Shown: piece by piece, positions 1 to 6,673 of the stretch
Layout: every line of letters begins with the position of its first letter
Position numbering within the stretch: position 1 is the stretch's first letter
Assembly (NCBI GenBank): GCA_964657795.1
Contig: CAZZWS010000116.1
Location: forward strand, 1-12,912
DNA length: 12,912 nt
Direction of reading: 5' to 3'
DNA from: CAHJXF01 sp964657795
GTDB taxonomy: Bacteria; Pseudomonadota; Gammaproteobacteria; Burkholderiales; Burkholderiaceae_D
The notes under the pieces: generated by a model
The model's database searches: none
What the model saw: only the letters and a program-made list of their open reading frames with translations
Told to the model about the DNA's origin: nothing
Made by a program: the position numbers and the translations under genes

Positions 1-828
1 GTGCACGAGTCCGACGTGCATGAGTCCGTCCCCACGTTCGTCGTCCATCACTCCGACGTCGACGTGACCGCCAAACTCAAGGTTTCCGGCATCGTCAAGC
101 ACTTCGGCGGTCAGCCGGTGTTGCGTGGCGTCTCGCTCGAAGCGCGCACCGGCGACGTGATCGGTGTGATCGGCTCGTCGGGTTCGGGCAAGAGCACGCT
201 GCTTCGCTGCATCAATCTGCTGGAGCGGCCCAACGCCGGCACGATCGAGGTCGCCGGCGAGTCGCTCGCTCTGACGATGGCGCGCGACGGCATGCTGCAG
301 GCGCGCGACGCGAAGCAACTCCAGCGCATCCGGGCCGAACTCGCGATGGTGTTCCAGAGCTTCAACCTGTGGTCGCACATGACGGCCCTGCAGAACGTCA
401 TCGAGGCGCCGATGCGGGTGCAGAAGCTGTCGCGCGACGAGGCCGTCGCCCGCGCGCGTCGCGACCTGGCCAAGGTCGGGCTGGTCGGTGTCGAGGATCG
501 CCACCCGGCGTTCCTGTCGGGCGGGCAGCAGCAGCGCGTCGCCATCGCGCGGGCTCTCGCGATGGAGCCGCAGGTGATGCTGTTCGACGAGCCGACGTCG
601 GCGCTCGATCCCGAACTGGTCGGCGAGGTCCTCGCCGTGCTGCGGACGCTGGCCGAGGAAGGCCGCACGATGATCGTGGTCACGCACGAGATGGCCTTCG
701 CGCGCGATGTCGCCAGCCGGGTGATCTTTCTGCATCAGGGCGAGATCGCGGAGGAGGGCGACGCGCGGGAAGTGCTCACTTCGCCTAAGACGGAACGGTT
801 GCAGCGCTTCGTCAGCCGGACGAGCTGA
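1..828 (+). CDS. Polar amino acid ABC transporter ATP-binding protein (HisP/GlnQ type)
   Basis: Cytoplasmic ATPase that powers import of a polar amino acid (histidine, arginine or a related substrate) with two permeases and a periplasmic binding protein. Visible motifs: Walker A GSSGSGKST at residues 58-66, Q-loop Q119 in VFQSFNLW, ABC signature LSGGQQQR at 172-179, Walker B VMLFDEP at about 192-198 with E197 as catalytic glutamate, and H-loop H229 in VTHEM. The segment with MARDGMLQARDAKQL at about 94-108 resembles the insertion of HisP and ArtP proteins, so basic amino acids are the best substrate guess. The ORF is open at the window edge, so the GTG at base 1 may not be the start. Homology begins near residue 24, and the GTG at 64 is an alternative, but neither has a clear Shine-Dalgarno. 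The permease and binding-protein genes are not downstream and presumably lie upstream. Family assignment is sure; the substrate is not. Confidence 0.9.
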   Translation: MHESDVHESVPTFVVHHSDVDVTAKLKVSGIVKHFGGQPVLRGVSLEARTGDVIGVIGSSGSGKSTLLRCINLLERPNAGTIEVAGESLALTMARDGMLQARDAKQLQRIRAELAMVFQSFNLWSHMTALQNVIEAPMRVQKLSRDEAVARARRDLAKVGLVGVEDRHPAFLSGGQQQRVAIARALAMEPQVMLFDEPTSALDPELVGEVLAVLRTLAEEGRTMIVVTHEMAFARDVASRVIFLHQGEIAEEGDAREVLTSPKTERLQRFVSRTS

Positions 829-1020
829 GTTATCTCGCTTCGGTCGGCCCGCGCGGCGCTCTCGGAATGCTCCGATCATGCGCATGCACAGAACGCGCCA
901 AGTCGCAATCAGGTGTATCCTCCAGTCCGTCGCGAGAAGCCTATTTCGCGCGGCGATCGGGGTCGGCGGATGCTGCGTATCGTTGCGGCACCCGGACATC
1001 GGCACCGGGTTCCAGCCTTC

Positions 1021-1956
1021 ATGAACTTGAACAGAACCTCTGTGATCAGCCGCGCGCTCCTGCGCCGGTCGCGCCATCTCTTGCGCGGGCTGCTGGGACT
1101 GACATCGGTTGCACTCGCCGCGTGCGCTCCCATCGTCATCGACTCGAAAGGCGCGGTCGGGCAGGCGGACCGCACGATCCTGATCGATTCGCTCGCGATC
1201 ATGCTGGCCATCGTCGTCCCGACGATCATCGCCACCGCCGCGTTCGCCTGGTGGTACCGCGCCTCGAACAGGAAGGCCACGTACCTGCCGGACTGGGAGT
1301 TCTCGGGCCGCATCGAGATCGTGGTCTGGGCCATTCCGACGATGACGATCATCCTGCTCGGCGGCGTCACGTGGATCGGCGCGCACGAGCTAGATCCCGC
1401 GAAGCCGCTCGAATCGTCCTCGCCGGCCATCGACGTCCAGGTGGTGTCGCTCGACTGGAAGTGGTTGTTCATCTATCCCGAACAGCGGGTCGCGAGCATC
1501 AACGAACTCGTCGTGCCGGCGGGGGTGCCCGTCCACTTCTCGCTGACGTCGTCCAGCGTGATGAACACGTTCTTCATCCCGCAGCTCGGCAGCATGATCT
1601 ACACGATGAACGGGATGGCCACGCAGCTCTACCTGCAGGCCGATCAGCCGGGCACCTTCCATGGCCTGTCGGGCCACTACAGCGGTGAGGGTTTCTCGGA
1701 CATGCACTTCCAGGTGCGGGCGTTGTCCGCCACGGACTTCGCGCGCTGGGTGAACCACACCCGCGAAGCCGGACCGACACTCGACGTCGCCGCCTATAAC
1801 GAGCTCGCCAAGCAAAGCATCGGCGTGCCCCCCTCCACGTATGCCGCCGTCGAGAGGAATCTCTTCGACGACATCGTCTCGCAGAAGCTGCTGCCCGGCC
1901 CCGGTCCCGAGACGGAACGCAACGGCGCCGCGGTCAAGCCGGAAATCAAGCCATGA
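1021..1956 (+). CDS. cyoA: Cytochrome bo3-type ubiquinol oxidase subunit II
   Basis: Subunit II of the heme-copper quinol oxidase in the inner membrane; it helps form the periplasmic face of the complex. The 311-residue product has a basic N-terminus, a hydrophobic stretch at about 20-34 and a lipobox LAAC with lipidated C35. Two transmembrane segments follow at about 55-79 and 99-121, then a cupredoxin domain (VVSLDWKWLFIYPEQ at about 141-155, SVMNTFFIPQLGS at about 179-191). C35 is the only cysteine, and the region where cytochrome c oxidases carry CuA ligands reads GHYSGEGFSDMHF. A CuA centre is therefore impossible, which marks a quinol rather than a cytochrome c oxidase. I chose the ATG at 1021 because it places the lipoprotein signal at the N-terminus. 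In-frame ATGs at 913 and 970 would add 36 or 17 residues ahead of it. No strong Shine-Dalgarno is visible. The stop overlaps the start of the next gene. Confidence 0.93.
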   Translation: MNLNRTSVISRALLRRSRHLLRGLLGLTSVALAACAPIVIDSKGAVGQADRTILIDSLAIMLAIVVPTIIATAAFAWWYRASNRKATYLPDWEFSGRIEIVVWAIPTMTIILLGGVTWIGAHELDPAKPLESSSPAIDVQVVSLDWKWLFIYPEQRVASINELVVPAGVPVHFSLTSSSVMNTFFIPQLGSMIYTMNGMATQLYLQADQPGTFHGLSGHYSGEGFSDMHFQVRALSATDFARWVNHTREAGPTLDVAAYNELAKQSIGVPPSTYAAVERNLFDDIVSQKLLPGPGPETERNGAAVKPEIKP

Positions 1957-3962
1957 ATCTCCTGGGCAAGCTGAGCTGGTCGGCCATCCCGTTCGACCAG
2001 CCGATCGTGATGGTCGCATCGGGCGTCGTGGCCGTGACGATCACGGCGGTGCTGGTGTGGACGTTCGTCAAGGGTCATTTCCCGTACATCTGGAAGGAAT
2101 GGCTGTCGAGCGTCGACCACAAGAAGATCGGGGTCATGTACGTGATCCTCGCGATGGTGATGCTGCTGCGCGGCTTCTCCGACGCGTTGCTGATGCGTTC
2201 GCAGCAGGCGCTGGCGTTCAATGCGCCGGGCTACCTGCCGCCCGATCACTACAATCAGATCTTCACCGCGCACGGCACGATGATGATCTTCTTCGTGGCC
2301 ATGCCGTTCGTCATCGGGTTGATGAACTTCGTCGTGCCGCTGCAGCTCGGTACGCGTGACGTCGCGTTCCCGACGCTCAATTCGGTCGGCTTCTGGATGA
2401 CCGCGACCGGCGCGCTGCTGGTCAACATCTCGCTTTTCATCGGCGAGTTCGCGAAGACCGGCTGGCTGCCGTATCCGCCGCTGTCGGAGCTTCAATACTC
2501 GCCGGGTGTCGGCGTCGACTACTACCTGTGGGCGCTGCAGATCTCCGGCATCGGCACGCTGCTGTCGGGCGTCAACCTGGTCACCACCGTGCTCAAGGTG
2601 CGCGCGCCTGGCATGAGCTATCTGCGGATGCCGATGTTCTGCTGGACGACGCTCGCGTCGAACCTGCTGATCGTCGCCGCGTTCCCCATCCTCACCGCGA
2701 CCTTCGCGATGCTGTTGCTCGACCGCTACCTCGACTTCCACTTCTTCACGAACGACGGCGGCGGCAACATGATGATGTTCATGAACCTGATCTGGGCCTG
2801 GGGTCACCCCGAGGTCTACATCCTGGTCCTGCCGGCCTTCGGCATCTTCTCCGAAGTGTTCTCCACGTTCTCGAGGAAGCCGCTGTTCGGTTATCGGTCG
2901 ATGGTCGTCGCGACGATGGCGATCTGCCTGCTGGCCTTCATGGTGTGGCTGCATCACTTCTTCACGATGGGCGCCGGCGGCGACGTCAACGCCATCTTCG
3001 GCATCGCCACGATGATCATCGCGGTACCCACCGGCGTGAAGATCTTCAACTGGCTGTTCACGATGTACGGCGGTCGCATCGTGTTCGCGACACCGGTGTT
3101 GTGGGCGATCGGCTTCGTCGTGACGTTCGTGATCGGCGGCATGACCGGGGTGCTGCTCGCGGTGCCGCCGGCCGACTTCGTGCTGCACAACAGCCTCTTC
3201 CTCGTCGCGCACTTCCACAACGTCATCATCGGCGGCGTGCTGTTCGGCGCGTTCGCCGGGTACACGTACTGGTTCCCGAAGGCCTTCGGTTTCAAGCTGC
3301 ACGAAGGCATCGGCAAGGCGGCGTTCTGGTTCTGGATCGTCGGCTTCTACGTCGCGTTCATGCCGCTCTACTGGCTGGGCCTCGAAGGCATGACACGCCG
3401 CATGCAGCACTACGACGTGCCCGAGTGGCGTCCTTGGTTGCTGGTCGCCGCGGTCGGCGCGTTGCTGATCACGGTCGGCATCGGTCTGCAGATCTGGCAG
3501 GTCGTCTACAGCATCCGCCATCGCGAAGAACTGCGTGACGTGACCGGCGATCCGTGGGACGGTCGTTCGCTGGAATGGGCGACCGCGTCGCCGCCGCCGC
3601 TGTTCAACTTCGCCGTGCTGCCCAACGTGGAAGGCGAAGAGACCTACTGGGTCGTCAAGCGCGCCGCGCGCGAACGGGCGTCGTTGTCCGAAGAGCCGAA
3701 GTACGTCGACATCGAGATGCCGCGCAACAGCCCGGTGGGATTCATCTGTGCGTTCTTCGCGACCATCATGGGCTTCGCATTGATCTGGCACATCTGGTGG
3801 ATGGTCATCGCCGCCTTCGTCGGCGCGTTCGGCACCTTCGTGGTGTTCGCCTGGCGCGACGAGCACGAAGAGCTGATCCCGGCAGACGAGGTCGCGCGGA
3901 TCGATCGCGAGAACCGGCGGACGCGCAGCGCGGCCCTGTCGCGCCTGGCGACCGCATCATGA
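1953..3962 (+). CDS. cyoB: Cytochrome bo3-type ubiquinol oxidase subunit I
   Basis: Catalytic subunit that oxidises ubiquinol, reduces oxygen to water and pumps protons. The product has 669 residues, close to the 663 of E. coli CyoB, with many hydrophobic helices. Aligning by eye to E. coli CyoB, all key residues are present. The high-affinity quinol site is R73, D77, H99 and Q102. H107 (in TAHG) is a low-spin heme ligand, paired with H422 in VAHFH. CuB ligands are H285 (WGHPEVY), H334 and H335; Y289 is the cross-linked tyrosine and E287 the D-channel glutamate. K363 (PTGVK) is the K-channel lysine, and H420 is the high-spin heme ligand. The start ATG overlaps the cyoA stop in ATGA and has GGAAA about 7 bases upstream. 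The enzyme therefore looks fully functional. Assignment as a quinol oxidase rests on the R73/D77/H99/Q102 site and on the cysteine-poor subunit II. Confidence 0.97.
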   Translation: MNLLGKLSWSAIPFDQPIVMVASGVVAVTITAVLVWTFVKGHFPYIWKEWLSSVDHKKIGVMYVILAMVMLLRGFSDALLMRSQQALAFNAPGYLPPDHYNQIFTAHGTMMIFFVAMPFVIGLMNFVVPLQLGTRDVAFPTLNSVGFWMTATGALLVNISLFIGEFAKTGWLPYPPLSELQYSPGVGVDYYLWALQISGIGTLLSGVNLVTTVLKVRAPGMSYLRMPMFCWTTLASNLLIVAAFPILTATFAMLLLDRYLDFHFFTNDGGGNMMMFMNLIWAWGHPEVYILVLPAFGIFSEVFSTFSRKPLFGYRSMVVATMAICLLAFMVWLHHFFTMGAGGDVNAIFGIATMIIAVPTGVKIFNWLFTMYGGRIVFATPVLWAIGFVVTFVIGGMTGVLLAVPPADFVLHNSLFLVAHFHNVIIGGVLFGAFAGYTYWFPKAFGFKLHEGIGKAAFWFWIVGFYVAFMPLYWLGLEGMTRRMQHYDVPEWRPWLLVAAVGALLITVGIGLQIWQVVYSIRHREELRDVTGDPWDGRSLEWATASPPPLFNFAVLPNVEGEETYWVVKRAARERASLSEEPKYVDIEMPRNSPVGFICAFFATIMGFALIWHIWWMVIAAFVGAFGTFVVFAWRDEHEELIPADEVARIDRENRRTRSAALSRLATAS

Positions 3963-4615
3963 GCGGCGCGGTCAGCATGGTGCCGGGCAACGACAGCCGG
4001 TCGAAGGGACACGGACACGGCGCCGATCTGACCGAGGGGCACGGTCACGGCGAGTCGAAGCGTATCGTCGTCGGCTACGGCTTCTGGATCTTCCTGATCA
4101 GCGACATCATCATGTTCGCGGCGTTCTTCGCCACGTACGCGGTGTTGACGAACAGCACGGCGGGAGGCCCGAGCGGACACGACCTCTTCGAGCTCAACAA
4201 CGTCGCGATCGAGACCGCGTGCCTGCTGACCTCGAGCCTGTTCTGCGGTCTCGCCGGTATCGGCGCGCAGGCGAAGAACGGTCGGCTGTTCTACGTCTCG
4301 ATGGCGGTCACGTTCGTCCTCGGCGCCGCGTTCCTCACGCTCGAAGTCCGCGAGTTCGCGGACATGATCGAGCACGGCGCCGGCCCGAGCCGCAGCGCCT
4401 TCCTGTCGTCCTTCTTCGCGCTGATCGGTTGCCACGGCTTCCACGTGACGGCGGGTCTGCTGTGGTTGTTGACGATGATGGCGCAGGTATTCGCCAAGGG
4501 TTATCGCGACGACATCCTGCGCCGCATGCTGTGCTTCAGCCTGTTCTGGCACACCCTCGACATCATCTGGGTGGCGCTGTTCAGCCTGGTCTACCTGGTG
4601 GGGATCGGTTCATGA
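3959..4615 (+). CDS. cyoC: Cytochrome bo3-type ubiquinol oxidase subunit III
   Basis: Integral membrane subunit of the quinol oxidase; it binds no metal redox centre and is thought to support assembly and proton pumping. The 218-residue product has a hydrophilic, histidine-rich head (KGHGHG and EGHGHGES at about 16-33). Five hydrophobic helices follow at about 40-62, 84-104, 111-131, 148-175 and 196-214, the usual CyoC number. FATYAVL followed by TAGGPSG near 57-73, GCHGFHVTAGLLW at 157-169 and LFWHTLDIIWVALF at 195-208 match subunit III signatures. The start is the ATG that overlaps the cyoB stop (ATGA); an ATG at 3977 is an in-frame alternative. The Shine-Dalgarno is weak, so translational coupling with cyoB is likely. 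The length is slightly above the 204 residues of E. coli CyoC, because of the longer N-terminal head. Confidence 0.95.
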   Translation: MSGAVSMVPGNDSRSKGHGHGADLTEGHGHGESKRIVVGYGFWIFLISDIIMFAAFFATYAVLTNSTAGGPSGHDLFELNNVAIETACLLTSSLFCGLAGIGAQAKNGRLFYVSMAVTFVLGAAFLTLEVREFADMIEHGAGPSRSAFLSSFFALIGCHGFHVTAGLLWLLTMMAQVFAKGYRDDILRRMLCFSLFWHTLDIIWVALFSLVYLVGIGS

Positions 4616-5028
4616 ACGTCGGCAATCAGGGGACGACCGCGTCCGATCACGAACTGCAGCACGGCGACAGCGCGCCGGGCGACGAACGCGTCGGTCGCAA
4701 CGAGATCGCGCAAGGCGTCTACGGTTACCTGATCGGCTTCGGGCTCGCGGTCGGCCTGTCGCTCGTGTCGTTCTACATGGCGCGCAGCACGCTCGTGTGG
4801 GCGCCCAGCATTCCCATCGCCCTGTCGGTTTTGGCCATCGCACAGATGGGCGTGCATCTGGTCTTCTTCCTCCACCTGACGACGGGACCCGACAACGTCA
4901 ACAACGTCCTGGCCCTGGCGTTCGGCGTGCTGATCGTCATGCTGCTGGTGTTCGGCTCGCTGTGGATCATGATGCATCTGAACCACAACATGATGCCCAT
5001 GGACCAGATGATGAAGATGCAGCGCTAG
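4612..5028 (+). CDS. cyoD: Cytochrome bo3-type ubiquinol oxidase subunit IV
   Basis: Small membrane subunit of the quinol oxidase, believed to aid assembly around subunit I. The 138-residue product has a polar head of about 33 residues. Three hydrophobic helices follow at about 34-56, 64-86 and 97-121. QMGVHLVFFLHLTTGPDN at 78-95 and GSLWIMMHLNHNMM at 115-128 match the CyoD pattern; E. coli CyoD ends shortly after the equivalent NMM. Here a further tail makes the last 20 residues unusually rich in methionine (eight Met, two His). The ATG overlaps the cyoC stop (ATGA), with GGGGAT shortly upstream. It is the last cyo gene: the heme O synthase gene cyoE, which often follows, is not here, and the next gene begins 185 bases on under its own apparent promoter. 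Confidence 0.93.
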   Translation: MNVGNQGTTASDHELQHGDSAPGDERVGRNEIAQGVYGYLIGFGLAVGLSLVSFYMARSTLVWAPSIPIALSVLAIAQMGVHLVFFLHLTTGPDNVNNVLALAFGVLIVMLLVFGSLWIMMHLNHNMMPMDQMMKMQR

Positions 5029-5062
5029 GCTTTTCGGCGCGCCCCGCACACCTCGACGCGGC

Positions 5063-5114
5063 GCGGCGAGATTCACAAAACGTCGGCGTCGCGGCGAGAT
5101 TCACACAACTTCGG
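5063..5114 (+). repeat. Tandem pair of 24-nt near-identical direct repeats
   Basis: Copy one spans 5063-5086 and copy two 5091-5114. They share 22 of 24 bases, including the run GCGGCGAGATTCACA, and are separated by 4 bases (28-base period). They lie between cyoD and the apparent promoter of the next operon, about 50 bases upstream of the -10-like hexamer. They could be a pair of activator sites or a chance duplication. No known motif was recognised. Confidence 0.6.
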
Positions 5115-5166
5115 TGCCTTGCAATATCCGCCAACTCCCGAACTTCCCCAAACCACCTCGATGATT

Positions 5167-5172
5167 TAGAAT
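5167..5172 (+). promoter_or_regulatory. Putative sigma-70 -10 hexamer (TAGAAT)
   Basis: TAGAAT matches TATAAT at five of six positions and lies in the only AT-rich patch of this gap. A -35 element is poor: TTCCCC at 5144-5149 with a 17-base spacer is the best candidate. Transcription would start near 5179, inside the palindrome that follows, giving a leader of about 35 bases before the ATG at 5214. The weak -35 lowers confidence. Confidence 0.4.
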
Positions 5173-5198
5173 ACGAATCGTTATCAATAACGATACGT
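5173..5198. promoter_or_regulatory. Fur-box-like palindromic operator
   Basis: The core ATCGTTATCAATAACGAT (5177-5194) is a perfect 8+8 inverted repeat around a CA centre. With its flanks, the arms at 5173-5185 and 5186-5198 match at 11 of 13 positions. The window 5172-5186 matches the Fur 7-1-7 consensus TGATAATnATTATCA at 10 of 14 defined positions. The site sits just downstream of the -10-like hexamer and would cover the start point, a classic repressor position. Fur is the best guess from the motif; another dimeric repressor is possible. Confidence 0.55.
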
Positions 5199-5202
5199 TT
5201 AC

Positions 5203-5207
5203 GGGAG
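5203..5207 (+). promoter_or_regulatory. Shine-Dalgarno GGGAG for the barrel gene
   Basis: GGGAG lies 6 bases upstream of the ATG at 5214. It is one of the best ribosome-binding sites in the window. It fixes this ATG as the start and shows that the operon has its own translation entry independent of cyoD. Confidence 0.6.
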
Positions 5208-5213
5208 TGGTTC

Positions 5214-6119
5214 ATGCAAGGATGGCGAAGCGGGCGCCGGCTGGCGGCGTTCCTGGTGGGCATGGCGGTCGCGGGCGGCGCGATGGCGGGCGAAGATCTG
5301 TTCGGCTTCGTCTACACGCTCGATCTGCAGCCGAAGGGCAAGTTCGAATTCGAGCAGCGCGTCGACACCACGCATGGCCAGGCGGTCGGCAGCTACAACC
5401 TCACCGAACTGCGTTCCGAACTCGAGTACGGGTTGACGAACGACATCCAGATCTCCGGCTACCTCAACGCGTTCCGCGTCCAGGCCAACAACAACTATCT
5501 GAGCCCCGAGACCTGCACGCAGGTTCCGTGCACGGCCGGGTTCGGCGTCCCGAGTTCACGCAACAACCAGGACCCGTACAACCGCAAGCGCATCGACGGC
5601 GGCTCCGCCGAGATCATCTGGCGCATCACCAACCCGGTCACGTCGCCGGTCGGGGTGGGCGTCTACTTCGAGCCGACCTTCGGACAGCTCGAGGACGAAC
5701 TCGAATACCGGTTGATCCTGCAATCCAACTTTCTCGACGACCGGCTGATCTTCGTCGCCAACGGGCTGGTCGAGCAGGAGAAGGAGAAGTACGCGGGCGA
5801 CGGCATCATCCGCAACACGATGCTCGACCTGCTGTACGGCGTCAGCTATCGCTTCGCGGACAACCTGAGCGCGGGCCTCGAAGGTCGCTGGCATCACGAC
5901 TCCGACGGCTATTTCTACAACACGCACACCCAGACCGCGAACTTCATCGGCCCGTCGGTGCACTACGGGGCCAAGGATTTCTGGGCGACGCTGACGTGGC
6001 GTCATCAGATCAGCGGCCGCTGCTATGCCGATGGCACCGCCGACTGTTCGCTCGGCAAGGTCTGGGACAATCACGGCCGCAATCAGTACGTGCTGAAGGT
6101 CGGCATCCCCCTCAACTGA
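5214..6119 (+). CDS. Predicted outer-membrane beta-barrel protein (DUF6662-like)
   Basis: First gene of the four-gene operon. The 301-residue product begins with a Sec signal peptide: RSGRR, hydrophobic core at about 10-22, likely cleavage after AMA at 23-25. The mature part has no long hydrophobic helix. It alternates polar and apolar residues and is rich in aromatic and glycine residues, typical of a barrel (KFEFEQRVD, LRSELEYGL, QISGYLNAF, FWATLTWRHQ, QYVLKVGIPL). The early GEDLFGFVYTLD...KGKFEFEQ segment resembles what I recall of DUF6662 proteins; this is memory, not a search. Four cysteines form two close pairs, C101/C106 and C270/C278, possibly disulfides. The last residue is Asn rather than the usual aromatic, a mild deviation from the classical C-terminal barrel signal. 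Only 20 bases separate it from the FMN-binding gene, so it is probably co-transcribed with the redox genes. Function unknown: pore, substrate-binding or docking role. Confidence 0.75.
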   Translation: MQGWRSGRRLAAFLVGMAVAGGAMAGEDLFGFVYTLDLQPKGKFEFEQRVDTTHGQAVGSYNLTELRSELEYGLTNDIQISGYLNAFRVQANNNYLSPETCTQVPCTAGFGVPSSRNNQDPYNRKRIDGGSAEIIWRITNPVTSPVGVGVYFEPTFGQLEDELEYRLILQSNFLDDRLIFVANGLVEQEKEKYAGDGIIRNTMLDLLYGVSYRFADNLSAGLEGRWHHDSDGYFYNTHTQTANFIGPSVHYGAKDFWATLTWRHQISGRCYADGTADCSLGKVWDNHGRNQYVLKVGIPLN

Positions 6120-6139
6120 AGTCCCGAGGTCGTCGTTTC

Positions 6140-6673
6140 ATGAACTGGAAGCCCATTGCCTTGCCGCTCGCGGCGGCCGCCCTCGTGGTGCCGATCGGCG
6201 CCCACGCCAAGATCTACCTGTCGGTCGAACAGGCGCAGCACACCATGTTCGGCAACGCGGCGATGACGCCGGCGCCGGTGGTGCTGACCAGCGACCAGCA
6301 GGACCAGTTGCGCGCCGCTTCGTCGGTCAGCCTCAAGTTCGATGGCCGTCGTGTATGGAAGGTCGCGGGCGGCGGGTGGTTCGTCGTCGACGAGGTGGTC
6401 GGCAAGCACGAGACCATCACTTACGCGGTCGGCATCGACGCCGCCGGCAAGGTCAAGGACATCGAGATTCTCGAGTACCTCGAGTCGTACGGCTACGAAG
6501 TGGCCGACGCGTCGTGGCGCCAGCAGTTCGTCGGCAAGGGCGCGGACGCTCAGATCAAGCTGGGCAAGGACATCGAGAACATCGGCGGGGCGACGTTGTC
6601 GAGCAAGCACGTGACCGACGGCGTGCGCCGCGTGATGACGATGTACGACCTCGTGCTGAAGCGTGCGGCCTGA
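6140..6673 (+). CDS. Exported FMN-binding domain protein
   Basis: Predicted periplasmic electron-transfer flavoprotein. The 177-residue product has a signal peptide (MNWK, hydrophobic core at about 6-19, likely cleavage after AHA at 21-23). The rest is a single FMN-bind domain like those of NqrC and RnfG but without their other parts. GIDAAGKVKDIEILEYLESYGYEV at 98-121 followed by WRQQFVGK at 126-133 is the typical domain core. GGATLSSKHVTDGVRRVM at 149-166 is the flavinylation region. T152 would receive FMN by a phosphoester bond from ApbE. The canonical motif is DxxSGAT-like; here E146 stands for Asp and G149 for Ser. The ATG has GAGG about 11 bases upstream. The coding end overlaps the ApbE gene by 11 bases, which directly supports modification by that neighbour. 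The electron donor could be the heme protein two genes downstream. Confidence 0.85.
   Translation: MNWKPIALPLAAAALVVPIGAHAKIYLSVEQAQHTMFGNAAMTPAPVVLTSDQQDQLRAASSVSLKFDGRRVWKVAGGGWFVVDEVVGKHETITYAVGIDAAGKVKDIEILEYLESYGYEVADASWRQQFVGKGADAQIKLGKDIENIGGATLSSKHVTDGVRRVMTMYDLVLKRAA

Noticed and set aside
877..886. 10-base perfect palindrome CATGCGCATG upstream of cyoA
   Set aside because: Too short, without symmetric flanks or a nearby promoter that I could support. The rest of the 829-1020 gap shows no convincing promoter to me.
1021..1956. Subunit II as a cytochrome c oxidase (CoxB) with a CuA site
   Set aside because: The protein has only one cysteine, in the lipobox, so the two CuA cysteines are absent. 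The gene order and the quinol-site residues of subunit I also fit CyoA.
1794..3866. Very long open frame on the minus strand opposite cyoB (690 codons)
   Set aside because: It is rich in Arg, His, Asp and Glu with no domain or hydrophobic pattern, and lies opposite a gene with every catalytic residue of CyoB. Long antisense frames are expected in GC-rich coding DNA.
5038..5065. Possible terminator after cyoD (CGCGCC pairing with GGCGCG)
   Set aside because: The stem is 6 bp with a 16-base loop and no T-run follows. In such GC-rich DNA this occurs by chance.
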